Assembly (NCBI GenBank): GCA_020692205.1
Contig: JAIMKV010000013.1
Coordinates: 1 to 64,000, forward strand
Direction of reading: 5' to 3'
Origin: Myxosarcina sp. GA_180221_E-2-1-MAG-40_15
GTDB taxonomy: Bacteria; Cyanobacteriota; Cyanobacteriia; Cyanobacteriales; Xenococcaceae
Length of the DNA: 64,000 nt
Positions 47,091-56,833 of the stretch are shown piece by piece. The notes below the pieces were generated by a model. That model worked only from the letters and a program-made list of their open reading frames with translations, was not told where the DNA came from and searched no databases. A program made the position numbers and the translations under genes. The stretch's first letter is position 1, and each line of letters opens with the position of its first letter.

Positions 47091-47945
47091 TTATTTAGCA
47101 ATATAAGGTAGAGCGGATTGATTAGTTATGGTTCGGATGCAATTAAGCGCATCAGTAAAATATGTTTTTAGTTTAATAGTTTTATTGCTTAAGGCGCGAA
47201 TTAAAATACCGTTATTTGTCGGTAAAATTGTTGTAGCTACTTCGATGTTTTGAGAGTTGATTGATTTTAGATCTTCTAATTGTTGCGTAATTAACTGTAA
47301 ATCAATATTGGGTAATATGGCGATCGCGTTACCAATAATCGGTAAAGACGCAAAAAGTTTATGGTCTTTAAATTTATTTTGCTTACCTTCTAAACGCATC
47401 GCATCAGTAAACAATAACTTGCCCGTTAAATTACTAACCTGGAGGCGATTGAAGTAATAGTTAAAATCATAATATTCCCCTCTAGCTAGTCTACCTGGTA
47501 AGATAATTTCACTGAAGAAAAGTTTTGCTGTTGGGTGAAGCTGAATAACTGTATTTTGTTCTAAAACTGAATCTGTATAGAGAATAATCGGTTCTAGAAC
47601 TAACTCTAAATTAGCATCAGCAGCAACAGTAATTTGATAATTCACCACTGCCTTAGTATCAATTTTTGGCATAGGATGCACTTTAGTTGCAGCCTGATCC
47701 GTAAGATATAAACTAGTATCAGATTCAAGCTGCAAAGCCAAATTTAATTTATCGCCAGCAAGTAAACCAGGTGAAGTATTAATTAAATAATGATAAGCTC
47801 GATTGGAGTTGACTCCTTCCAAACGAAAGGTTGAAGATAGACGCAAGGGATAAGTTGTATATTGATGCCAACAAACTGTTTGACCAGCTTGATCGCACCG
47901 CAGTTTTAACTCTAAATTATTTTGATATTTAATACCTGTTTTCAT
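47091..47945 (-). CDS. ureD: Urease accessory protein UreD
   Basis: 284 aa. Part of the UreD-UreF-UreG complex that carries nickel to apo-urease. Typical segments are GLLAGDKLNLALQLE, LYLTDQAATKVHPM and GRLARGEYYDF. It lies between ureG and ureE in one transcription unit. Confidence 0.9.
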   Translation of the reverse strand: MKTGIKYQNNLELKLRCDQAGQTVCWHQYTTYPLRLSSTFRLEGVNSNRAYHYLINTSPGLLAGDKLNLALQLESDTSLYLTDQAATKVHPMPKIDTKAVVNYQITVAADANLELVLEPIILYTDSVLEQNTVIQLHPTAKLFFSEIILPGRLARGEYYDFNYYFNRLQVSNLTGKLLFTDAMRLEGKQNKFKDHKLFASLPIIGNAIAILPNIDLQLITQQLEDLKSINSQNIEVATTILPTNNGILIRALSNKTIKLKTYFTDALNCIRTITNQSALPYIAK

Positions 47946-47973
47946 TCCTTACCACTAACTTGAAGGCAGATTA

Positions 47974-48597
47974 TTAATAATTCGCCCCTACGTGAAATAA
48001 AACCGTTGCTAAAATAAAACTTTTAACTTGTTCCAAACCTTCTTTGGTTTTACAGTTAGTGTAGGCAATGGGTTTTCCTCTGCGGTGTTGTGGTGCTTGC
48101 TGACGGATTAAATCCAAATTAGCACCAACATAGGGAGCAAGATCAATTTTATTAATCACCACTAGATCTGCCTGAATAAAACCTGGGCCATTTTTGCGCG
48201 GAATATCATCCCCTGCCCCCACATCAATCACAAAGATATAGGAATCAACCAAGTCATAGCTAAAGGTAGAAGCCAGATTATCCCCACCACTTTCAATAAA
48301 AATCAAGTCAAGTTGAGGATAAAGTAATTCTAGGTCTTTTACCGCTAACAAATTCATGGTGGGATCTTCTCGAATAGCCGTGTGGGGGCAGCTACCAGTT
48401 TCTACGCCAATAATTCTCTCTGGTGCGATCAACCCTTTACCTTTCAAACGATCCGCATCTTCGGTAGTCAATAAATCGTTAGTCACCACTGCAACTTCAA
48501 TACCCTGCTGAGTTAGCATCGGGATTAAACACTCTAGTAATGCAGTTTTACCGCTACCTACGGGGCCACCTATTCCTAATCGGGCAACATTTTTCAT
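47974..48597 (-). CDS. ureG: Urease accessory GTPase UreG
   Basis: 207-aa SIMIBI GTPase powering nickel insertion. P-loop [11 protein letters not shown], the metal-binding CPH in [24 protein letters not shown], and the guanine-specificity motif VINKIDL. Full length. It is separated from ureB by 66 bp, where ureC would be expected in many operons. Confidence 0.95.
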   Translation of the reverse strand: MKNVARLGIGGPVGSGKTALLECLIPMLTQQGIEVAVVTNDLLTTEDADRLKGKGLIAPERIIGVETGSCPHTAIREDPTMNLLAVKDLELLYPQLDLIFIESGGDNLASTFSYDLVDSYIFVIDVGAGDDIPRKNGPGFIQADLVVINKIDLAPYVGANLDLIRQQAPQHRRGKPIAYTNCKTKEGLEQVKSFILATVLFHVGANY

Positions 48598-48663
48598 TGA
48601 ACATGAACATTATGAAAGATCATCATTTACTACTTCTGTACGAACCAAGCAGTGCCTTGCACT

Positions 48664-48969
48664 TCAAAGTTTTCCTTCAACTAAGCCATTAAAACCGTAA
48701 ATTTCTCTGGTTCCAGCGATCGCAACTAAGGTGACTGTCTTTTCATCCCCTGGTTCAAATCTAACGGCTGTACCAGCGGGAATATCTAGGCGCATCCCTT
48801 TGGTAGCCTCACGCTCAAACTGTAGTGCAGCATTAACCTCAAAAAAATGAAAATGCGAACCGATTTGAATTGGGCGATCGCCCGTATTGGCCACCTCAAG
48901 TTCTAAAGTTTCGCGATTAACATTTAATTCAATTGTCCCTGGTTGGGTAATTATCTCACCTGGAATCAT
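48664..48969 (-). CDS. ureB: Urease beta subunit
   Basis: 101-aa structural subunit. Typical start [11 protein letters not shown], then [13 protein letters not shown] and [12 protein letters not shown]. It lies 14 bp downstream of ureA. Confidence 0.95.
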   Translation of the reverse strand: MIPGEIITQPGTIELNVNRETLELEVANTGDRPIQIGSHFHFFEVNAALQFEREATKGMRLDIPAGTAVRFEPGDEKTVTLVAIAGTREIYGFNGLVEGKL

Positions 48970-48983
48970 AATTTGATTACTGA

Positions 48984-49286
48984 TTACTGAATTGGGTTGT
49001 GTACCGTGACTAGTTTCGTGCCATCAGGAAAAGTAGCCTCTACCTGTACTTCGTGAATCATTTCGGCAATACCTTCCATTACCTCATTGCGACTAAGTAT
49101 TGTCGTTCCATAACTCATCAATTCAGCCACAGATCTTCCTTCTCTGGCACCCTCTAAAATAGCAGAGGAAATATAGGCTACTGCTTCAGGATAGTTTAAT
49201 TTTAAACCTTTATTTTTACGCCGTTCGGCGAGTAATCCTACAGTAAAAATAGTTAACTTATCTTGTTCTTGGGGTGATAGCTGCAT
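48984..49286 (-). CDS. ureA: Urease gamma subunit
   Basis: 100-aa structural subunit: [30 protein letters not shown] and the C-terminal [18 protein letters not shown]. First gene of the leftward urease cluster. The catalytic subunit gene ureC is not in the window. Confidence 0.95.
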   Translation of the reverse strand: MQLSPQEQDKLTIFTVGLLAERRKNKGLKLNYPEAVAYISSAILEGAREGRSVAELMSYGTTILSRNEVMEGIAEMIHEVQVEATFPDGTKLVTVHNPIQ

Positions 49287-49669
49287 TTCTATAATTTAAT
49301 CGAACAACGAACAACTGGGAGTAGTTAGTTTTATATCCTACAGTTACAGGCTGCTTCAAGCTGCAAAATCTAAGATTTTAATCATAAATGTTTGTTCTTT
49401 GATCCAGTCTCAATTAGTCAGAGATACTTAACTTAATATTTCTTCCCCAATAACAAACAAATAATAAACATCGTGTTGCAGGCTACAAAACCTAGAGAGA
49501 TTTACAGTGCAACAGTTATAGCCATATATTATCAATGGCAATGATTTGTTTAGTGTCGATAGAATAAATAAAATTAAAATCACAACAGCTTTAACCAAGC
49601 ACCAAGCGTGATAACTTCCGCCAACATTGCCCTGGCTGCATCACTTAAAGCGATCGCTTCTTTAGAATC
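49287..49669. other. 383-bp divergent gap ureA / DUF6391
   Basis: Upstream of ureA and the DUF6391 gene. I looked for an NtcA box (GTA-N8-TAC) and found no exact match. A 21-codon frame (GTG near 49610) ends overlapping the DUF6391 start codon but resembles no known protein. Confidence 0.4.
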
Positions 49670-50305
49670 ATGAACGATGCCACTTACGCCGACGCAAAAT
49701 TTGATTTTCCTGATGTTTATCCCCACCAAGATGCCGAATTATTAGCACAGTTTGGCTTTATTCCTGGCTTAAAAGAGTTTTTGACCATCCGTCAGGTACA
49801 CGCCTTAGAACACGCTACTGTCTGGATGTTAAGCGGGACGATTAATTCCCATCCCAGAACTAAGTTATCTACTAGCTATTTATCCGCCGATAACGAGACT
49901 ATCGGCGGGTTGTCTACAGAAAAAGGATTCTATCTTTACGGTGAAATCGATCCGCTCAACTTAAGACGGGCAGTTAATTTAGCGTTGGCTCGTTTACAAC
50001 AAGGAGAGTGGAATTTAGCGCTCCATCCTCGCTGTGGCACTAATTCATCTGTAGCAGCAATACTGACCGCAGGAATGGCAATTACAGCGCATTTTACCCT
50101 GCCGCGATCGCCCATACACCAAATTATGGGCATGGGATTAGCTGCCCTTACCGCCAACTATCTCGCCGCCGATCTTGGCATCTACGTCCAAAAATACATT
50201 ACTACGGCAATTCCTTTTAATCTTAAGCTGGAAAAAATTACTAAAATAACTGATAAATCAGGAAATTCAGGTTATTTCGTGAGAATCAAGTGGATTAGCA
50301 ACTAA
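49670..50305 (+). CDS. DUF6391 family cyanobacterial protein
   Basis: 211 aa. A conserved VHALEHATVWML block near residue 44, LHPRCGTNSS near residue 117, then two hydrophobic segments (about 125-175), so it is probably membrane-bound. The His-rich HALEHAT motif could bind metal. Function unknown. Confidence 0.7.
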   Translation: MNDATYADAKFDFPDVYPHQDAELLAQFGFIPGLKEFLTIRQVHALEHATVWMLSGTINSHPRTKLSTSYLSADNETIGGLSTEKGFYLYGEIDPLNLRRAVNLALARLQQGEWNLALHPRCGTNSSVAAILTAGMAITAHFTLPRSPIHQIMGMGLAALTANYLAADLGIYVQKYITTAIPFNLKLEKITKITDKSGNSGYFVRIKWISN

Positions 50306-50330
50306 TTATTTTTTTGCCTCGGCCTTGCTT

Positions 50331-51320
50331 TTAGATCCCTGCGTGTCCTAAAGCAATACCGGTAAACAGCATACCAAAGACTAAGAAAGGTTGTGCGCTG
50401 GCTTGATACTTAACATCGTTTGCTAAAGGATCGCGGAGAAAATACATATCCTGAAACACGATTTGCGGAATAACTAAGAGGAAAACAATAGTAGCGTAGA
50501 GATTTTCCTGAATTGCGACTAAATAGCCACTGATGCCGATTTGGAAAACGTCGATCGCAATAACGCAAATCCAAGCAGCAGTAGTCACGCCAAACATTAC
50601 AGGAAGAGATTTTAACCCCAAAGCGCGATCGCCTTCTACACTTTTGAAGTCGTTAACAATAGCAATTCCCAACCCAGCACAGCTATAAATCAAGGTCAGA
50701 ATCACGATCGTCCAGTTCAAATCACCAAACAAAGCGTGACCAGTCCACCAGGGTAAAGCGATGTAGCTAGAACCCAAAGCATAAGTACCTAACCAACCAT
50801 TTTGCTTGAGTTTTAACGGCGGTGCAGAGTAAATGTACGCTACAAAAGAACCACCCAAGGCAATACAAAAAATAGTCGGGAAATCATGACCCACTGCCCA
50901 ATCCAAAGTATAAGCCAATGCCAATCCTGCAACCAGCAAAACCACAATCTGCGTCTTTACCTGTGGTAGAGAAATCGCTCCAGAAGGTATTGGCCGGTAG
51001 GGTTCGTTAATGGCATCAATTTCGCGATCGTAAAGTTCGTTGACGGTTTGAGTATAACCCGTCATCAAAGGCCCTGAAAGTAACATACAGGCTGCTGCTA
51101 GTAAGACATTTCCCAGCGTCCAGGTATAGTTGCCTGAAGAAGCTGCACCACAAATTACACCCCAAATCAGCGGAATCCAGGTGATCGGTTTCATTAGCTG
51201 CAACCTTATTTTCCAAAGAGCAGTTTCTCCTGAGGCTGCACCTTTCATCCCTAACAATTGACGAGTCTTAGAATTGCCTGAGTTATCAGGTTTATCTGGA
51301 TTAGTTGTGGTATCAGACAT
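50331..51320 (-). CDS. chlG: Chlorophyll synthase
   Basis: 329-aa UbiA-family prenyltransferase that attaches phytyl or geranylgeranyl to chlorophyllide. The first Asp-rich site is NELYDREIDAINEPYRPIPSG and the second is NDFKSVEGDRALGLKSL; about eight membrane spans. Full length. Convergent with the DUF6391 gene. Confidence 0.95.
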   Translation of the reverse strand: MSDTTTNPDKPDNSGNSKTRQLLGMKGAASGETALWKIRLQLMKPITWIPLIWGVICGAASSGNYTWTLGNVLLAAACMLLSGPLMTGYTQTVNELYDREIDAINEPYRPIPSGAISLPQVKTQIVVLLVAGLALAYTLDWAVGHDFPTIFCIALGGSFVAYIYSAPPLKLKQNGWLGTYALGSSYIALPWWTGHALFGDLNWTIVILTLIYSCAGLGIAIVNDFKSVEGDRALGLKSLPVMFGVTTAAWICVIAIDVFQIGISGYLVAIQENLYATIVFLLVIPQIVFQDMYFLRDPLANDVKYQASAQPFLVFGMLFTGIALGHAGI

Positions 51321-51370
51321 GGTGATATTAAACGCTTGGTGTGAATCAGCTTAGTTAATCTTAAACGTTT

Positions 51371-51402
51371 TTTAGCTCTTAGCTTTTAGCTCTTAGCTAA
51401 AA
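51371..51402. repeat. Heptamer repeat tract with terminal hairpin
   Basis: Tandem TTAGCTC/TTAGCTT units. The outer TTTTTAGCT and AGCTAAAAA are reverse complements, so the tract can fold into a hairpin. It lies upstream of chlG. Confidence 0.65.
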
Positions 51403-51444
51403 ATTATCCATAAGCAAGAAGGACATCTTACTACTCATGCTTAC

Positions 51445-52539
51445 CTATCCCACCGTTACTTCCAAGTAACCATTGGCAAATTTTGCACCAGTCACCGAAC
51501 TACCGCGCCAGGCAGGAGGTAGGGTAATATTGCGTCTTTGATCTCCAGCCTCAATGGTAATTTCAGGACCATATTGAGTTAGCTTGACATCTTTTTTGTC
51601 AAGTCCTGGGAGAAAAACCCTAATTTTGCGTTCTGAGATGACAAACTCAGTTGCTTGAGGTATGTCAACGTCTACCATAGCTGGTAGTCCATCTATCAAA
51701 GGCTGCCAGTTAGCACCGTCGTATTTAGGCACAGAAATAACTTTCAAGGGAGCAAATTCAGTCGTTATCGAGTCTATAGCCTCTGCTTGAGTGACTAGAA
51801 TTCCAGCAACACCCAAATTAACTTGTTGGGCGCTTCCCCAGAGATATTTTGCCGTTGCTATTGCTGCGGGGTCTGGAGTAGTTACTAGATAAGCAAAAAC
51901 GTTGCCCTTGCTCAAGGCTGCTGTGCCTTCTTCTAGCATCTGAGTTGCAGGGTTATTAGTATTTCCTGAAATGTCGTTAGCTGTCCAGGATGTATTTAGT
52001 ACGGCGCTGGTTATTGGCTGAACAAAAGGAGATAGAGTTTTCACAATATCCGATTCAGCAAAAATGCCGCGAAAGCGACGAAAATACCAGCTTAAGATCT
52101 CTGGCATGCCTAACATTCTGAGGGTGTCGATTCCTCCCGTACCATCATAAACAATTACGTCGTATCGATCGCTTTGGTAATATTCGCGGATTGTGTTGAG
52201 AGCTAATGCTCGATCCATTCCTGGTAAAATACCTAACTCTTGACCATACACCTGTTTAAGAATTGGCGATCGCAAATATTGGGCTTCTAGTTGCTTAACC
52301 TGTTCCCAGCTATTTTCTAACAAAACAGCAGAATTTAGTTGCATGGCGGCAAAATTAACGTCAATTTCCTGCGGTTCAGCAGTGGGAGTTACTCCCAATG
52401 CCATACCCAAAGCAGGACTAGAATCCTGAGCGAGCAAGAGAACTTTTTTGCCTTCTGTAGCTAGCTTTTTGGCAGTTGCGATCGCGCTGATGGTGCGACC
52501 CGTACCGCCTTTCCCCAAAAAGGTGACGATCAAGGACAT
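51445..52539 (-). CDS. ArsA/GET3-like ATPase with HSP20-like tail
   Basis: 364 aa. Deviant Walker A is GKGGTGRT (residues 9-16): signature Lys10 is kept but the P-loop Lys is Arg15. The body has VIVYDGTGG (Walker B-like). The C-terminal 75 residues (RKIRVFLPGLDKKDVKLTQY...) form the HSP20-like ArsA domain found in cyanobacteria and chloroplasts. A role in arsenic export is unlikely; a targeting or chaperone role is more plausible. Confidence 0.8.
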   Translation of the reverse strand: MSLIVTFLGKGGTGRTISAIATAKKLATEGKKVLLLAQDSSPALGMALGVTPTAEPQEIDVNFAAMQLNSAVLLENSWEQVKQLEAQYLRSPILKQVYGQELGILPGMDRALALNTIREYYQSDRYDVIVYDGTGGIDTLRMLGMPEILSWYFRRFRGIFAESDIVKTLSPFVQPITSAVLNTSWTANDISGNTNNPATQMLEEGTAALSKGNVFAYLVTTPDPAAIATAKYLWGSAQQVNLGVAGILVTQAEAIDSITTEFAPLKVISVPKYDGANWQPLIDGLPAMVDVDIPQATEFVISERKIRVFLPGLDKKDVKLTQYGPEITIEAGDQRRNITLPPAWRGSSVTGAKFANGYLEVTVG

Positions 52540-52579
52540 ATTTAAAAATTTAGTCTGATATGGATTTAATTTATTATGG

Positions 52580-52774
52580 CTAGTTTACGGGCTTAATTTC
52601 ATCCTCAAAAAACCAAGTAGAGCTGCGGTCTTCAAATTGGACAACTACGCCAACCCCACTGCCATCGGTCATTCTATATCCTTTAATTGTGCCTACTTTA
52701 CCTAATGTTCCCGCGACGTTTCTATTTACTCGATCTTTGATTCGATAAACTTTTACTTTTTGCCCGATTTCCAT
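52580..52774 (-). CDS. petP: Cytochrome b6f-associated subunit PetP (DUF2862)
   Basis: 64 aa from ATG 52774; the frame extends to 52813 but the conserved protein starts MEIGQKVKVYRIKDR. An SH3-like small protein with GTIKGYRMTDGSGVGVVVQ and WFFEDEI, as in Synechocystis Ssr2998, which associates with cytochrome b6f and tunes electron flow. It lies 40 bp upstream of the ArsA-like gene in the same direction. Confidence 0.8.
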   Translation of the reverse strand: MEIGQKVKVYRIKDRVNRNVAGTLGKVGTIKGYRMTDGSGVGVVVQFEDRSSTWFFEDEIKPVN

Positions 52775-53069
52775 TGCTGTCAATTTATGCTGAATTATAA
52801 TGAGCCATCTCACAGTTTAAAGCAAAATCTCCCTTCTTTGAAGCGAGGCAGCAGAGGCGGATGCGACTTGCTTGCCAAGGGAGCTACTGAACCTTAATAA
52901 CTGCAAGTCAGAGGTACTCAAAGATCGCATTAGAGATATTGCCATCTACTAGTAGTTGAGTTTATAGTTACTGTCTAAATCAAGCAAAACTAAAAAACTC
53001 ATTATCATTTTCTTGGCTACTTTTGACTACAATACGTCCCATAAGTAAAACTCAGAAAATAATCACTAT

Positions 53070-53876
53070 ATGGTGACATTAATTCCTAAAAATCTGCAAA
53101 ATCGCGAATTATCTTGGTATCGCGAATTATTCATTGTTTTAATGCGGCGTAACTTAAAAAGAAGATATCGGGGGTCTTTTTTAGGTATCTACTGGTCTTT
53201 ATTAAATCCTCTGGTAATGACAGCTCTGTATACGGCAATTTTTGGCACTACTTTTGCCCAATACTATAATAACTCTGCTCTCAATTACGTCTTAGCTGCC
53301 TTTACTGGTTTAATAGTTATTAATTTCTTTTCTGCTTCCACAGCTCAAGCACTTGCTAGTGTAGTAGAAAACGGCGGCATAGTTAATAAAATTCGCTTAC
53401 CATTATTTATTTTTCCTCTGTCTACTATTGGGGCTAATGTCTTTCAATTACTCATGGGTGCTTTTCCTTTACTGGCTTTAATTACCCTGATTATTTCTAA
53501 AAGCCCAATTAATGTAGTTGCTTTACTGTTGCCTATAATCGGTCTAGTTTTAGTTTGCACGGGAATTGGCATGTTAATGAGCGCGCTCTATGTATTTTTC
53601 CGTGACTTATCGTATTTTTATGAGTTACTGACCTTTTTATTGTGGATTAGCTCACCAATTTTTTATCCAGTTGACATTGTTCCTCAAGCTGTCAGCAGAT
53701 TTTTAATTTTAAATCCGATCCTACCGATTATTGAAAGTATTCGTCAGATTTCTCTTTCTGGCGATTTACCCGACTTGACTTTGATTGCTCACAGTTTAAG
53801 CAGTGGTCTAATTGTTCTAGTTATCGGGGCATTTGCTTTTGCTAATTGGCGTTCTCAATTTATGGATCTACTATAA
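53070..53876 (+). CDS. ABC-2 permease, polysaccharide export type
   Basis: 268 aa with six membrane segments. Starts FIVLMRRNLKRRYRGSFLGIYWSLLNPL, the Wzm/KpsM/TagG pattern. With the adjacent ATPase it should export a lipid-linked or membrane-bound glycan such as O-antigen or capsule. Confidence 0.85.
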   Translation: MVTLIPKNLQNRELSWYRELFIVLMRRNLKRRYRGSFLGIYWSLLNPLVMTALYTAIFGTTFAQYYNNSALNYVLAAFTGLIVINFFSASTAQALASVVENGGIVNKIRLPLFIFPLSTIGANVFQLLMGAFPLLALITLIISKSPINVVALLLPIIGLVLVCTGIGMLMSALYVFFRDLSYFYELLTFLLWISSPIFYPVDIVPQAVSRFLILNPILPIIESIRQISLSGDLPDLTLIAHSLSSGLIVLVIGAFAFANWRSQFMDLL

Positions 53877-53891
53877 GAAATAAATTAAATA

Positions 53892-54686
53892 ATGCAAGAA
53901 TCAATTAGATTAGACGAGGTATCTTTGTGGCGCAGAACTCAAGAAGAGTTCTCCTACGATCTTAAAAGAACGTTGCTTTCTCTCTTGGAAGGTAAATATC
54001 GTCATCCAGCTAAAAAAATTGTTTTAGATAATATTAGCCTGACTATTGAGCGTGGAGAGAAGATTGGCATTATTGGAGCTAATGGTTCGGGCAAATCTAC
54101 TATGCTTAAGCTAATTTCGGGCATCCTCCAGCCTACCTCTGGCATAGTCAGGGTCAAAGGGAAAATTGCCCCCTTAATCGAACTTGGTGCAGGGTTTGAC
54201 AGTGAACTAGCGGTGCTAGATAACATTATTCTCTACGGAGTAATGTTGGGCTATTCCCAAGCAGAAATGAAATCCCGAGTCAAATCTATCTTAGAATTTG
54301 CCGAATTGGAAAACTATGCTTTGGTACCTGTTAAAGGATTGTCTTCAGGGATGACTGCCCGTTTGGGATTTGCGATCGCCACTGACGTAAAACCAGACAT
54401 TCTGATTTTGGATGAAGTACTCTCTGTAGGAGATGTCAGCTTTAAAAACAAGTGTAGCCAAAGAATGGAAGAATTTTGGCAAGATCACGTTACCGTGCTG
54501 CTTGTTTCTCACTCGATGGAATTGATTCGCAAAAATTGCCACAAAACTATTTGGATGGAACAGGGACAAATCAGAATGATTGGCACAGCTAAAAATGTAG
54601 TTAATGAGTACTTAAAATGTGTTGCTCCTCATGAATTGGCTCAAGCTCAATCAACAACGACTCAGGTTGAATCAGTGCAGTATTAA
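53892..54686 (+). CDS. ABC ATPase of polysaccharide exporter (Wzt/KpsT-like)
   Basis: 264 aa. Walker A GANGSGKST, signature LSSGMTARLG, Walker B ILILDEVL, plus VSHSMELIRKNC. The N-terminal ASLWRRTxEE-type extension is typical of Wzt, but the long C-terminal glycan-binding domain of some Wzt proteins is absent. It lies 15 bp after the permease. Confidence 0.9.
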   Translation: MQESIRLDEVSLWRRTQEEFSYDLKRTLLSLLEGKYRHPAKKIVLDNISLTIERGEKIGIIGANGSGKSTMLKLISGILQPTSGIVRVKGKIAPLIELGAGFDSELAVLDNIILYGVMLGYSQAEMKSRVKSILEFAELENYALVPVKGLSSGMTARLGFAIATDVKPDILILDEVLSVGDVSFKNKCSQRMEEFWQDHVTVLLVSHSMELIRKNCHKTIWMEQGQIRMIGTAKNVVNEYLKCVAPHELAQAQSTTTQVESVQY

Positions 54687-54777
54687 GCGCGATGTAAGTA
54701 AACACTTAAGATCTATAACTCAAGCTAAACTATTACAATAAATGTATAAAATATAGACAAAACATTTTTTAGATAGT

Positions 54778-55797
54778 ATGGCTGCTGCCGTTTTAATCAA
54801 AAACCTCCAAAAAAGCTATGGCGATGTCCAGGCGGTAAAGGACATTTCTTTTACCGTTGAGCCAGGCGAGATCTTTGGTCTATTAGGTCCAAACGGTGCG
54901 GGTAAAACCACCACGATTCGCTGTTTGTGTACTCTGGCGAAACCTGACCAGGGCAAAATTGAGGTGGGGGGAATTAGTGCGATCGCCTCGCCCAAAGCAG
55001 TAAGGCAAAGACTGGGTTATGTAGCTCAGGAAGTAGCGATCGATAAGGTTTTGACAGGAAGAGAATTATTAAAGCTACAGGCCGCACTCTATCATCTACC
55101 TAAATCCATGATTGGCGATCGCATCGAGCAGCTAATCGAGGTGTTAGGACTCCAAGAATATGCTGACAAGAAAACAGGCACGTATTCTGGCGGGATTCGC
55201 AAACGTCTAGATTTAGCAGCAGGATTGCTACACCAGCCTGAAGTATTAGTTTTAGATGAGCCTACCGTCGGTCTAGATATTGAAAGTCGGATGGTAGTGT
55301 GGCAGTTTTTACAAGAGTTGCGAGCAGCAGGGACAACCGTACTAATTACCAGCCATTATCTACAAGAAATTGATGCTCTAGCCGATCGCTTGGCAATTAT
55401 TGATCGGGGGGTAGTAATTGCCGAAGGAACACCATCAGAACTAAAAGACAAGCTAGGGGGCGATCGGGTGACTTTACGCATTCGAGAATTTACCTCGGAA
55501 GAAGAAGCAGATCAAGCCAAGCATATTTTAGAATCTTTACCCTTTGTTGAAGAAGTAATTATTAATTCTGTTCAGGGCAATTCTCTTAACTTAATTGTCA
55601 AATCTGGACAGAGTTCACTCAGTAAAATTGAGCAGTCTTTGGCAGAAGTCGAGCTACCAACTTTTAGTCTGGCGCAGTCTCGCCCCAGCCTGGATGATGT
55701 ATATCTGGCAGCAACAGGGCGAACCATCATGGATGCAGAATTAGCAGCAGCTAGCACTAGAGACTTGAAAAAAGAGCAAAAACAGCAAATGAAATAA
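54778..55797 (+). CDS. ABC-2 type ATPase, DrrA-like
   Basis: 339 aa. Walker A GPNGAGKTT, signature YSGGIRKRLDLA, Walker B VLVLDEPT, and the C-terminal DrrA-type extension (about 225-310). The partner is the following permease at 55903. Such pairs move lipids, drugs or polyketides; cargo unknown. Confidence 0.9.
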   Translation: MAAAVLIKNLQKSYGDVQAVKDISFTVEPGEIFGLLGPNGAGKTTTIRCLCTLAKPDQGKIEVGGISAIASPKAVRQRLGYVAQEVAIDKVLTGRELLKLQAALYHLPKSMIGDRIEQLIEVLGLQEYADKKTGTYSGGIRKRLDLAAGLLHQPEVLVLDEPTVGLDIESRMVVWQFLQELRAAGTTVLITSHYLQEIDALADRLAIIDRGVVIAEGTPSELKDKLGGDRVTLRIREFTSEEEADQAKHILESLPFVEEVIINSVQGNSLNLIVKSGQSSLSKIEQSLAEVELPTFSLAQSRPSLDDVYLAATGRTIMDAELAAASTRDLKKEQKQQMK

Positions 55798-55838
55798 TCG
55801 TTGTTTATTAATCAGCAAGATTTTTAATTGGTCTGCTC

Positions 55839-55864
55839 GTAGCTTTTAGCTATTAGCTTTTAAG
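55839..55864. repeat. TAGCTTTT/TAGCTAT heptamer tract
   Basis: About three tandem heptamers in the 105-bp gap between the two genes of the second ABC exporter. Confidence 0.65.
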
Positions 55865-55902
55865 ATAAGTTAGTCTCCCACAATTCATTAGCATCAATAA
55901 TT

Positions 55903-56799
55903 ATGAGTCAATCTATCTCTAGTAGCAAAATTAAGTCGGCTTTAGCACCTAATATTAGTATCAGCAGACAAAATAGTGAGTCAAGTAATTCTCTGGGTAA
56001 TTTTATTCAGGAAACATTAGCTCTGACCAAACGTCTATTTATTCAACTGCAACGTCGTCCTTCGACTTTGGTGGCGGGCGTGATTCAACCGTTTATGTGG
56101 CTAATTCTATTTGGCGCATTGTTTAGCAAAGCACCGGCAAACTTATTTGGTAACGACTTAAGCTATGCCAAATTTCTGGCACCAGGATTAATTGTCTTTG
56201 CAGCTTTCTCTGGGGCATTAAATGCAGGATTACCCGTAATGTTTGACCGGGAATTTGGTTTTTTAAACCGTTTACTCGTTGCGCCATTATCTTCCCGTTA
56301 TTCAATTGTTGCAGCTTCAACAATTTATATTATCGCTTTAAGCTTTATCCAAACCGCAGTGATTGTCCTGGCTAGTGCTATTTTAGGTGCAGGATTACCA
56401 GGAATTGTCGGCATAAGTGCGATCGCGCTAATAGTTTTTTTAATTGTCTTAGGAGTTACAGCCTTAAGTCTAGGCTTGGCTTTTGCTTTACCTGGTCATA
56501 TTGAACTAATTGCCGTGATTTTTGTGACTAACTTGCCTCTGCTATTCGCTAGTACTGCCCTAGCACCGCTTAGCTTTATGGCTGGCTGGCTACAGGTAAT
56601 TGCTAGTCTTAATCCGTTGACCTATGCGATCGAACCCATTCGCTATATTTATGGTCATGGAGATTGGGCAATTAATAGTATTGTTATGAATACTCCCTGG
56701 TTCGGATTTAGTTTTGGTGCTGTTATCCTAGTATTACTGGCTTTTGATGCTCTAGTCTTATTAGCAATTCAGCCATTATTACGTCGCCGTTTTGCCTAA
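55903..56799 (+). CDS. ABC-2 type permease, DrrB-like
   Basis: 298 aa. A hydrophilic N-terminal 30 residues, then six membrane spans with FIQLQRRPSTLVAGVIQPFMW, FDREFGFLNRLLVAPLSS and SFMAGWLQVIASLNPLTYAIEP, all typical of ABC-2 efflux permeases. Works with the ATPase at 54778-55797. Confidence 0.9.
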   Translation: MSQSISSSKIKSALAPNISISRQNSESSNSLGNFIQETLALTKRLFIQLQRRPSTLVAGVIQPFMWLILFGALFSKAPANLFGNDLSYAKFLAPGLIVFAAFSGALNAGLPVMFDREFGFLNRLLVAPLSSRYSIVAASTIYIIALSFIQTAVIVLASAILGAGLPGIVGISAIALIVFLIVLGVTALSLGLAFALPGHIELIAVIFVTNLPLLFASTALAPLSFMAGWLQVIASLNPLTYAIEPIRYIYGHGDWAINSIVMNTPWFGFSFGAVILVLLAFDALVLLAIQPLLRRRFA

Positions 56800-56833
56800 A
56801 AAATAACTTTAATTTTTATGATGAGGTGTAATT

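Noticed and set aside
49607-49672. 21-codon upstream frame overlapping the DUF6391 start
   Set aside because: Overlap is suggestive of coupling, but no homology or ribosome-binding site is apparent.
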